Positions 29,483 through 36,339 of a stretch of 36,339 bases of DNA are shown here, piece after piece. The notes below the pieces were generated by a model. The model searched no databases. It was not told where the DNA came from and was given only the letters and a program-made list of their open reading frames with translations. The position numbers and the translations under genes are program-made. Source of the stretch: Candidatus Woesearchaeota archaeon (GTDB lineage: Archaea; Nanobdellota; Nanobdellia; SCGC-AAA011-G17; GW2011-AR18); contig JACPCE010000005.1 in assembly GCA_016179945.1 (NCBI GenBank), positions 1 through 36,339 on the forward strand, in the 5' to 3' direction. Each line of letters begins with the position of its first letter. Position 1 is the first letter of the stretch.

Positions 29483-31540
29483 CTATTTAATACTACGATA
29501 AATACCGTAATCATTTACTGCTGCATACAAAATACCTTTACTTAAAGTTAGCCCCATAATTTTTGCATTTGGAATAGATGTGACCTGTTGCCAACTTAAA
29601 CCATCATCAAGGCTTGCATACACTCCATTTTCAGTTGTACCAACAAATATAGTGCCTATAGTATCAATGACAATACTTTCAACTTCAAATTTAAGAGAAG
29701 TTGTATTCCATCTTTCTCCATCATTAGAGACAAATACTCCTTTTTTAGTTCCTGCAAAGACTTTATTATGAGGACTTACTTTTACAGTATCTACATCCAA
29801 TGAGGTTAATCCTTTATTAACAATATGCCAGGACTTTCCTTGATCAATACTTTTATAGATTCCGAGCGCCTCTTCAGTGTCAGGAAGACCAATCTCCTCG
29901 TGAGTCGTTGTTATATAAACAACATTTGGGTTATTAACATCAAATGCAACATCATGAATACTTGTGTGAGTTCCTGCAGGAAATCCTGTTTCAGAAAGTT
30001 CCCAAGTTATTCCACCATCTACACTTCGAACAATATGTGCTCCAGGAAGCTCTGATGAATCTGGACCCATTGCAGGATCAAAATATTCAGGAGAAGTTCC
30101 TGCAATTATAACATTAGAATTATAAGGATTGACTGCAATACCATGATAGTGTCTTCTAACACCTGTGATAGACCAAGTTTTTCCATTGTCAGTACTTTTC
30201 GTAATACCGAAGCGTCCAGTGAGAAAAACATTTGAATCTGAGTCAACAACCATTTTCATAGTATAATGTCCTATATCAAAAGATCCTTCTTCTGGTCCAC
30301 CATTAATAAATTCAAAAGATTTGCCACCATCAAGCGAACGATAAATTCCACGAGAGCATTCTGTTCCTACATAAATATTATTGGGGTCATTTGGATCAAC
30401 AGCAATAGTATCCACATCACGGTCATAGAATTTGCCTTCGATTTTTCTCCAGTTATTTCCTCCGTCTGTAGTTTTATAAATTCCTTCTCCAAGTGTTGAG
30501 GTAGGAAATGATTCTCCGTGATATGACCACTGCCAGATATTAGTTCCTGTGATAACCATATCAGGATTTGTAGGGTTTATTGCCAGAGCACCAATATCTA
30601 GATTTTGTATGCCTTGACTAAATTTAATCCAGGTCGTTCCACCATCTACACTTTTATAGACTGCATCATCTGCTGTTCCAGCATATACAATCATAGGGTT
30701 AGAAGGAGCAATTTCCACAGTACGTACATTTCGATTCATAACAGTCTCAAATTGCCCTGTTGTTTTTCGTAGTATACCTACTGGTGTCGCTAAAAATATT
30801 ATATCATTCACTTTGGCGATCTTTATAATTTCTATATCTTTATATTCATTAATCCAGGTATTTCCTAGATCACGAGATACAAACAAGCCACGCTCTCTTG
30901 TTCCTACATAAATATTGTCTTTATCAACAAGAATTGGACCAATAGTGCCTCCAACATTGGAAATTTTATTCCATGTTTCTCCTGAATCTGTGCTTTTCCA
31001 AAACATTCCATCTTCTGTTCCTAAATATATATTGCTTGGTTGCAAAGGATCAATTGCAAGGCCAAACAAAGCAGTTTTTGAAATCTCAGAACGTGTGAAC
31101 TGTCCATTTAATCCTTTACTAAAATAGCCGTGGACGTCAGTAGCATAAACTATCTCTGGGTTTTTAGGATCTACCCGTACAGTATTCATATGCGTACCAG
31201 CTTGATCATCATAATATATACGTAACCATGTTTCTCCTGAATCTGTGCTTTTCCAAATGCCCATCGCATTGACATTAGAGGCAAGATAGAGGATGTTTGG
31301 GCTTGATGGCGAGAACTCAATATCACTAATATGCCCGCCCGGTAGTTCTGCTAGCTTCTCCATTTTTGGAACAGTAGTAAAACCTTTTGGAGGTTCTGTT
31401 GTAGATAAATCTTTAATGGAAGATTGGGCTGCTTTCTGAACCTGCTGAGAAGGATGAAGATTTTCGACAGGCTGTTCTGCATTCTTAGGAGTACAACTTA
31501 TTAGCAGAATAATACATAAAATAATCAACCACTTTTTCAT
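29483..31540 (-). CDS. Asp-box (BNR) beta-propeller lipoprotein
   Basis: 685 residues. The signal peptide ends LLISC (Cys16), so it is anchored outside the membrane. The rest is built of about eleven Asp-box repeats of the S-x-D-x-G-x-T-W type, for example KSTDSGETW (twice), VSRDLGNTW, KSVDGGTTW, KTTDGGNNW, RSLDGGKSF, KSTDNGKTW, RSVDGGITW and KSIDQGKSW. Each is spaced by strands such as PNIYVGTEC or NVVYITT. This is the sortilin/Vps10- and YCF48-like type of propeller, probably two stacked propellers. Such proteins bind or process polysaccharides or act as surface scaffolds; I see no sialidase Arg triad. It is a single gene, with nothing recognisable in the flanking gaps. Confidence 0.88.
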   Translation of the reverse strand: MKKWLIILCIILLISCTPKNAEQPVENLHPSQQVQKAAQSSIKDLSTTEPPKGFTTVPKMEKLAELPGGHISDIEFSPSSPNILYLASNVNAMGIWKSTDSGETWLRIYYDDQAGTHMNTVRVDPKNPEIVYATDVHGYFSKGLNGQFTRSEISKTALFGLAIDPLQPSNIYLGTEDGMFWKSTDSGETWNKISNVGGTIGPILVDKDNIYVGTRERGLFVSRDLGNTWINEYKDIEIIKIAKVNDIIFLATPVGILRKTTGQFETVMNRNVRTVEIAPSNPMIVYAGTADDAVYKSVDGGTTWIKFSQGIQNLDIGALAINPTNPDMVITGTNIWQWSYHGESFPTSTLGEGIYKTTDGGNNWRKIEGKFYDRDVDTIAVDPNDPNNIYVGTECSRGIYRSLDGGKSFEFINGGPEEGSFDIGHYTMKMVVDSDSNVFLTGRFGITKSTDNGKTWSITGVRRHYHGIAVNPYNSNVIIAGTSPEYFDPAMGPDSSELPGAHIVRSVDGGITWELSETGFPAGTHTSIHDVAFDVNNPNVVYITTTHEEIGLPDTEEALGIYKSIDQGKSWHIVNKGLTSLDVDTVKVSPHNKVFAGTKKGVFVSNDGERWNTTSLKFEVESIVIDTIGTIFVGTTENGVYASLDDGLSWQQVTSIPNAKIMGLTLSKGILYAAVNDYGIYRSIK

Positions 31541-31659
31541 TAAAAGTAATAAATCTTATAAATAATATAAAGTTTACTATTTGATAAACTGTTAAGTTAG
31601 TGTATCTCATTAAAAGTAAAAGTTTTTATCTAAAATTATTTATAAAAATATAAAAATTT

Positions 31660-32619
31660 TTAAACAGGATTTGAATTCTTAATAGTTACAGTTGTTGAAA
31701 CGCTGTCCTTGTACACATACTGAAAACTAACTCTAAGTGGTGTTTCAAATGAACTCTCCTGTAGACTTGAAGTATCTATTGTACAAGACAATTGCATAGA
31801 ATTTTGTATTACATTAACATATCCTTCATTTCCTCTTAACCCACTACAGCTTACTAAACTAGCACTATTTTTAAATTCAGTTAGTTCAACCTTTACATAT
31901 ACTTTATTTCTGTCTTTATCACTATCTACGCATTTTCCTTGAGATAAATAATCTTTGTCATACATAATGCCTTTTCCAGGATTCTTTGCCTCTATGTAAA
32001 CATTAACTTTGCTTTCGCCTGCTGGCCTTTCACTAAAAGTTGTTACTTGAAAAGGAGCAGCAGAGCTTTCTGATAATTTGACTTCATCTATTTTACAGGC
32101 AGTAGCACTTACAGCTCCAGTAATTTTTTTCCTTAAGCATAAATTCTTAATTCTTGATATTGTTTCATATTTATAACACACATTTGCTCCTATTGTCGTT
32201 GTTCTGTCTGCATCTTCATCTGATAAATAATTTGCATCATAAACTATTGGAATCTGTGCAGGAGTTGTAACTTTTCCAGCTTCTCTTCTTATAGCTGATA
32301 ATGGTATTGTATTACGCTGTGTTGGGTTTTTAATTTGAAAAGCCTGAAGGTTTATACCATCTAAGGTAACCATAACATCATTTTCAGGTATTGAATGCTC
32401 TCCTTTATTTTGTACATTAACAAGTATTCTAAATGATTCAACTCCAGCATCAAGAACTTTATTTCCGCCTGAAGCAGAATCAATATTCATAGTAGAAACT
32501 AATCCTTCTTTAGTTCCTATAAAACCACCAGCTTGTGTCTTTTTTGAATCTGCACCACCTTTACAAGCAGTTAATATGACTAGTAAAACAAGAATGAATA
32601 TCAAAACTTTTTTTCTCAT
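31660..32619 (-). CDS. Surface lipoprotein, last gene of the four-gene operon
   Basis: 319 residues. Lipobox LVILTAC (Cys19). The mature part is beta-rich, with paired cysteines (NVCYKYE, KNLCLRKK, TACKIDE, GKCVDSDKD, LVSCSG, LSCTID) suggesting disulfides outside the cell. Repeated strand patterns such as FRILVNVQNKG and VNVYIEAKNPGKG look like immunoglobulin-like or CARDB-like beta sandwiches. The ATG overlaps the previous stop by 4 bases and has a strong Shine-Dalgarno. I recognise no family; a similar two-domain layout in the gene upstream suggests they are distant paralogs. Confidence 0.8.
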   Translation of the reverse strand: MRKKVLIFILVLLVILTACKGGADSKKTQAGGFIGTKEGLVSTMNIDSASGGNKVLDAGVESFRILVNVQNKGEHSIPENDVMVTLDGINLQAFQIKNPTQRNTIPLSAIRREAGKVTTPAQIPIVYDANYLSDEDADRTTTIGANVCYKYETISRIKNLCLRKKITGAVSATACKIDEVKLSESSAAPFQVTTFSERPAGESKVNVYIEAKNPGKGIMYDKDYLSQGKCVDSDKDRNKVYVKVELTEFKNSASLVSCSGLRGNEGYVNVIQNSMQLSCTIDTSSLQESSFETPLRVSFQYVYKDSVSTTVTIKNSNPV

Positions 32620-33569
32620 ACTATTACCTCCTCTTTTACAATCATAATTTTTGGACCATCTACAGACTTAATAAAGCCATAACCCATTTTTATTTTTATC
32701 GGTGCGTCCCTTATATAATTCTGGTCTACTATTAATTTAGCTGAGCATTTAATAATCTTTTGGTCTGTGTCTTTATTTATCTCAAGCATATTGTTAACTA
32801 AACCAGTGCAACTAGCACGATTATTATTTATTAATACATCAAAACTAACTAATGCACTGCCTGGCTGCATAGTCATACTAGCAACGCCTGTTTTAGTAGT
32901 AAAATGTCCAATTTCACTTTTAATTAAAGTAATTTCAAGCAATACGCTAGTATCAGTAGAACTTAAAGAAAAAGTTCTTGCATTTATAGAACTAACTTTA
33001 AGTGGAAGGTCTGGTTGATCAATTCTAAGATTCTGTGTATCTTTGCATTCAGAAGGAACAGATTGTGCAGCAGAGCTCTTTATACACATGGTAGATTCTG
33101 CTGTTGTATCTATTTCATATTTAACATCTGCTATAATTTTATTTGTTTCTGTAACAGAAGGAAGTTCTCTTATTGCACCTTTATAAGAATAAGGTCCAAA
33201 GAAATAAGGAGGATCGGTAATGAAAGGAGTAATTCTACTATCTGTTTTTCTTGCAGGCTGTAAATTCATATCCAAGCATTGTGTGCCATGAATCCCCCCA
33301 AAATTATCAGTTACAGTATCTCTTAAACATATTTGTCCGCTTATTCCAAAATCGCTTACAACATAATTTTCTAATTGGATTTTAACACTGAAAGGAACTC
33401 CTTCAGGAATATTAATTGAACTTCCCTTTGGTTCTAAAAATCTCAACATCAAACCTCTTCCTCCTAATTCACCACTTCCTTTACTAAAATAGTTTCCAAA
33501 ACCACCAAATGTTGCACATGAAGTAAGAAATAAACTTAATACTATAAGGATAATTGCCTCTTTTTTCAT
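32616..33569 (-). CDS. Surface lipoprotein, third gene of the operon
   Basis: 317 residues. Lipobox LFLTSC (Cys18). A glycine-rich segment (FGGFGNYFSKGSGELGGRG) follows the lipidated cysteine, then MLRFLEPKGSSINIPEGVPF starts a beta-sandwich-like domain: VKIQLENY ... ISGQICLRDT. A second similar unit starts near LPLKVSSINARTFSLSS. Four or more cysteines could form disulfides. No enzyme motif is visible. The downstream neighbour is a likely distant paralog, coupled by a 4-base overlap. Confidence 0.8.
   Translation of the reverse strand: MKKEAIILIVLSLFLTSCATFGGFGNYFSKGSGELGGRGLMLRFLEPKGSSINIPEGVPFSVKIQLENYVVSDFGISGQICLRDTVTDNFGGIHGTQCLDMNLQPARKTDSRITPFITDPPYFFGPYSYKGAIRELPSVTETNKIIADVKYEIDTTAESTMCIKSSAAQSVPSECKDTQNLRIDQPDLPLKVSSINARTFSLSSTDTSVLLEITLIKSEIGHFTTKTGVASMTMQPGSALVSFDVLINNNRASCTGLVNNMLEINKDTDQKIIKCSAKLIVDQNYIRDAPIKIKMGYGFIKSVDGPKIMIVKEEVIV
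32626..32633 (-). promoter_or_regulatory. Strong internal Shine-Dalgarno
   Basis: On the minus strand GAGGAGGT lies 6 bases before the ATG at 32619. It sits inside the end of the upstream lipoprotein gene and is an almost full anti-16S match, marking this as an internally re-initiated operon gene. Confidence 0.7.
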
Positions 33570-33604
33570 AAGACTATTTTAAATCTAGTTATTAAAAAAG
33601 GTTT

Positions 33605-34906
33605 CTATGCAACCAATTGCCCCCTAATATCAAATACATTTTTCTTTTCTACTTTAACAGTATATTTTCCTTCTGCAACAAATGTATCAGATTGTAAGCC
33701 CTCATCTGGAACTTTTGTAGGAATAAAGTTGCATGTAAACAAGGGCTCTTTAAATATAGAAATACATTCAGATTCGCTTATTGCAAGTTCCTTTAATGTT
33801 TTCTTTTCGCAGTTTCTATTTGTTTCAATTAGTTTTGAAGCGCTTAACTCATATTCATTATAACCTTCTTCTGTTTGTCCAACAAATTCAAAATCACAAG
33901 CTCCAGATGCCAAGTTAAATCCTTTTTCACCTTTAGTAGCTATAACTAAATCTTCTACATTTGGTAGTTTCAAAGTCAGTCTTTCCAATGTTTGTAAATT
34001 TCCCTGCTGTATAGATCTCGATAATTGTATTAATAACTGGTATTCAGCTCCAGATGTAAAAGGCTGCTGAAATGGAACATTAATTGCCAAATTCATAGGT
34101 CCTGGGGTTTGTTTTGATTTCGCTATCCTATTGCTACTTAATAGTGGATCTTCTACTTGATAAACATTAAAAGGATTAAGTCCCCTTCTATTAAGATCTG
34201 CTAAAGCAACTTTATTCAAAAACCAAGGCCTCATATAAGATCTAGTAATAAAATTATAAACAACAACAAACTTAGCTTCTTGTGCTGTTATTTGTTTTGT
34301 AACTTGTACTGGAGGAAACTTGCACTCAGCAATAAAGCTCCTTGATGTTCCAGCATAAACAGTGCCTTTATTTCCAATAACATCAGCACCTAATAATCTT
34401 CCAGGCACCAATTCTCCATTTTTATATCCTTCTAAGCTGCAATAAACCTCTAAATCATATTCATTTTCTTTAAAACCGCCAGCAGCTATTTCACCATTTA
34501 ATATTATATCCTGTCCTGCAGGCAAAAAAGTTCTATCTCCTTGCAATCCAAATTTCACAATTTTAACACCTAACTCTTTGTTATCTGCACTTACTTCAAC
34601 TTCAGATTCTATAGCATAAGGATTAAAAGAAGCAGGATCTAAAAGATAAGCATATTTTGGAGGTAATCTTCTAGCTAGTCTTTGAATAGGATTTAATGCT
34701 TCTTCACCAGCAACCTTTGCATGAGTAACAGTAGAAGCTAATTGTCCAGTTTCTTTTTGCAATATGAAAGAACGTGCTACTAAAAAAATCACAATCCCAA
34801 CAACAGCCAAAAATAACAAAATACCTAATCCTTTAAGTATCCATAAAAAAGGCTTAAAAATTTCACTTAGTGCACTTGGTTTTTCACTTGCTGAAACATC
34901 AGCCAT
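33605..34906 (-). CDS. Single-pass membrane protein, second gene of the operon
   Basis: The start is ATG 34906, preceded by AGAGAGG at 34913-34919; an in-frame TTG two codons earlier is less likely. 433 residues. A short cytoplasmic N-terminus is followed by one membrane span (about residues 23-47, ILKGLGILLFLAVVGIVIFL). The large extracellular part is beta-rich, with LARRLPPKYAYLLDPASFNP just outside the membrane and then domains such as ILNGEIAAGGFKENEYDLEV and NLAINVPFQQPFTSGAEYQL. No catalytic motif is visible. It sits between a pilin-like protein and two lipoproteins in one transcript, so a shared envelope complex is likely. Confidence 0.82.
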   Translation of the reverse strand: MADVSASEKPSALSEIFKPFLWILKGLGILLFLAVVGIVIFLVARSFILQKETGQLASTVTHAKVAGEEALNPIQRLARRLPPKYAYLLDPASFNPYAIESEVEVSADNKELGVKIVKFGLQGDRTFLPAGQDIILNGEIAAGGFKENEYDLEVYCSLEGYKNGELVPGRLLGADVIGNKGTVYAGTSRSFIAECKFPPVQVTKQITAQEAKFVVVYNFITRSYMRPWFLNKVALADLNRRGLNPFNVYQVEDPLLSSNRIAKSKQTPGPMNLAINVPFQQPFTSGAEYQLLIQLSRSIQQGNLQTLERLTLKLPNVEDLVIATKGEKGFNLASGACDFEFVGQTEEGYNEYELSASKLIETNRNCEKKTLKELAISESECISIFKEPLFTCNFIPTKVPDEGLQSDTFVAEGKYTVKVEKKNVFDIRGQLVA

Positions 34907-34921
34907 TATCAACCTCTCTTT

Positions 34922-36115
34922 TTATTCTAGTGTAACTTTCAATCCAACTATATTGAAAGAATTTACAGGAATAATTTTAATAAAATTAGTACCTTCTAAT
35001 ACATAATCTCTTAAATCTTTATCAAAAGTATTTCTATCAGTCTGCATTAATATTTCATTGCTGTTTATTAATATCCTGGAATTCTTTTGTTTTCTGTTTT
35101 GTTCAAGCAACATATGTAAATTAATGTTTCTCTTTCCATTTTTAATAGCATTAAATTGGTCTTGATTCAATGAAAAGTAAAATGTCGGTCTCTCGCTTGT
35201 TCTTGTTTCAGTTTCTAGTTTTATTAGATTAAATGAAAAATCTCCCTTTTCCAGTCTAAAAGTGATTGTATTTGTTCCAGCTATTATCAAATCAGGATCA
35301 ATTTCAAATTCATCATCTGTAGTTATACATCTTATCTCTGCCTCATGAGCCCTTTGTTCATTAACCAGGATATCTAAATGTGTTGTTTCTTTTACCATAG
35401 GAAAATTGCATACTTGTGTGTATTTTATTTTTACACTCTTCAAATTGTTCTTTTCTTGTGCAGGAATAACAAAAGTTCTTGATTCTTCATTGTTTCTTCT
35501 TTCAAATTCTTGTTTTACACCAACATCTTTTAGATTATATTTATTGGTTTTCCAAAAAGCAACACCTGGCGACGATACACTTATCTCAAGTTTGTTGTCA
35601 TCCTGAAGAAAAGACTTAGCTACTTCTATGATTTTAACCCCCGGGGTTTTAATTTCTTCAGCATAAACAGTATTTCCATTTACTTTGAATCTTAGTTCTC
35701 CACCTGTTGTTTGATCAACAGAAAAAAACAAAGTTAATTTAGTTGTTTCATCCAAGTCTCTTGTTTGAAATTTTAAATTAGCAAAAGATTTTGAAAATAA
35801 ACCTTTTGAAACAAACAAATTCTGTGCAAGTGTTATTAATTTTGGCTCTTCCTTTAGAAATACATTAACAGAAGGAATTCTATGTACTGTAGCAGACTCC
35901 GTTGTTGGTGTAACTAATCCAGGAGATTCTGCAAGCAATTCAACTTTAGGAGGAAGACCGCCTTCTACACCAGTTTCAGTAGTGTCTTTCTGTAGAAGCT
36001 GATTCCTTTCTTGAGGAGGAATAAACAAAATATAAAGTGTCATAAATAAAGCAATAACAATAAGAAGTATTGCAACAGCAGTACCTTCTCTTTGAGCTTT
36101 TTTAGATTTAAACAT
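34922..36115 (-). CDS. Membrane-anchored beta-rich protein with pilin-like N-terminus, first gene of the operon
   Basis: 397 residues. The N-terminus MFKSKKAQREGTAVAILL, followed by a hydrophobic stretch to about residue 33, resembles the short basic head plus hydrophobic segment of archaeal pilin-like (class III) signal sequences. It could equally be a plain N-terminal anchor. The rest is extracellular and beta-rich; TKLTLFFSVDQTTGGELRFK and then VNGNTVYAEEIKTPGVKIIEV have a jelly-roll/carbohydrate-binding look. A second such unit follows (LKSVKIKYTQVCNFPMVK ... HLDILVNEQRAHEAEIRC). No family is recognised. A TATA-like box 30 bases before the ATG marks this as the promoter-proximal gene. Confidence 0.82.
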   Translation of the reverse strand: MFKSKKAQREGTAVAILLIVIALFMTLYILFIPPQERNQLLQKDTTETGVEGGLPPKVELLAESPGLVTPTTESATVHRIPSVNVFLKEEPKLITLAQNLFVSKGLFSKSFANLKFQTRDLDETTKLTLFFSVDQTTGGELRFKVNGNTVYAEEIKTPGVKIIEVAKSFLQDDNKLEISVSSPGVAFWKTNKYNLKDVGVKQEFERRNNEESRTFVIPAQEKNNLKSVKIKYTQVCNFPMVKETTHLDILVNEQRAHEAEIRCITTDDEFEIDPDLIIAGTNTITFRLEKGDFSFNLIKLETETRTSERPTFYFSLNQDQFNAIKNGKRNINLHMLLEQNRKQKNSRILINSNEILMQTDRNTFDKDLRDYVLEGTNFIKIIPVNSFNIVGLKVTLE

Positions 36116-36140
36116 ACTAGATTTAGTAGTTGCTTTTGCT

Positions 36141-36148
36141 ATTTAAAT
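36141..36148 (-). promoter_or_regulatory. TATA-like box of the four-gene surface operon
   Basis: ATTTAAAT is centred about 30 bases before the ATG at 36115, with no Shine-Dalgarno between. This suggests a leaderless first gene. No similar box with this spacing was found before the other three genes, which follow with overlaps or short gaps. Confidence 0.55.
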
Positions 36149-36176
36149 GTTTTGCGATTAGAAATTATCATTTTCA

Positions 36177-36339
36177 TTATAATGCTTTGAATGCATATCT
36201 TAATAGTCTAGGTTCATTTAGCAATAATTTTAAAATAAACTTGCTTGGAAAGTCTCTAACGTTCTCAGATAGAACGTTTTTTACTCTGTTTTGAGTAAAA
36301 TATTCAACTAACTTATTATAATCTTTTTCTCTAAAATTT
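36177..36339 (-). CDS. 3' end of an unidentified gene, cut by the window edge
   Basis: A minus-strand frame runs from the window edge to TAA at 36177-36179, giving at least 53 residues: NFREKDYNKLVEYFTQNR, then a helical FPSKFILKLLLNEPRLLRY and AFKAL. It is basic and helical, with a possible amphipathic C-terminus. Too little is present to assign a family. Two 8-bp hairpins fall inside its coding sequence. Confidence 0.6.
   Translation of the reverse strand, partial: NFREKDYNKLVEYFTQNRVKNVLSENVRDFPSKFILKLLLNEPRLLRYAFKAL

Noticed and set aside
31541-31659. Repeated CATTAAAAGTAA in the gap before the propeller gene as a regulatory pair
   Set aside because: The two occurrences are short and AT-rich, and one overlaps the start codon. 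Chance is sufficient.
1-36339. CRISPR array, insertion sequence with transposase, rRNA or SRP RNA
   Set aside because: I saw no regularly spaced repeats, no transposase or integrase motifs, and no rRNA- or SRP RNA-like stretch. Only the two tRNAs are supported.

Overview
The window reads as AT-rich chromosome from a small-genome archaeon, most likely a DPANN lineage of the Woesearchaeota/Pacearchaeota kind. The domain call rests on archaeal-only or archaeal-type genes: ribosomal proteins eS1, uS15, eL42 (L44e) and eS27, aIF2-alpha, Nop10, Bud32, GINS, SRP54/FtsY of archaeal type, archaeal phosphoglycerate mutase, EndoQ, a PAC2 protein and intron-bearing tRNAs. The lineage call is softer; it rests on base composition, short compact proteins and many lineage-specific secreted proteins. 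Many first genes have a TATA-like box about 26 bases before the start codon and no Shine-Dalgarno (SD) sequence, as expected for leaderless mRNAs. Several internal operon genes have clear SD sequences.

Layout. 1-3600: two strong hairpins, a 58-codon gene, tRNA-Thr with one intron, a uS15-eS1 operon, an unknown helical protein, a tRNA-Gln that needs three introns removed, a stand-alone M41-like protease and the KEOPS kinase Bud32. 3650-8900: a damaged small ORF, then a minus-strand island of secreted lipoproteins (two SGNH-like proteins, one fused to an amidohydrolase, and two M23/LytM-like lipoproteins) plus a truncated ORF. 9000-12700: SRP54, a nucleotidyltransferase/HEPN pair lying between two identical 25-bp repeats, and a UMF1-type transporter. 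12700-16700: two Tat-exported M23 peptidases, a VapBC module with a palindromic operator, a VIT1-type transporter, and a decayed region holding a HEPN remnant and a repeat-flanked insert. 16700-23600: an FtsY carrying an inserted histidine-phosphatase domain, TruD, a degenerate zincin-like protein, phosphoglycerate mutase, a HEAT-repeat protein whose frame continues past its stop, and an ABC exporter. 23660-29400: GINS, the conserved translation cluster eL42-eS27 / aIF2-alpha-Nop10-PAC2, a nucleoside phosphorylase and EndoQ. 29480-36339: an Asp-box beta-propeller lipoprotein, a four-gene membrane/surface operon of unknown function, and the 3' end of a further gene.

The housekeeping genes cover translation, tRNA processing and modification, SRP-dependent targeting, replication and DNA repair. 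The accessory part is dominated by exported proteins: four M23-like proteins, SGNH/amidohydrolase proteins, a propeller and a four-gene envelope operon. That suggests a large investment in the cell surface or in acting on neighbouring cells. The observations most worth follow-up are the three-intron tRNA-Gln, the FtsY-histidine phosphatase fusion, the four-gene surface operon, and the repeat-bounded nucleotidyltransferase/HEPN module with a related HEPN remnant about 5 kb away.
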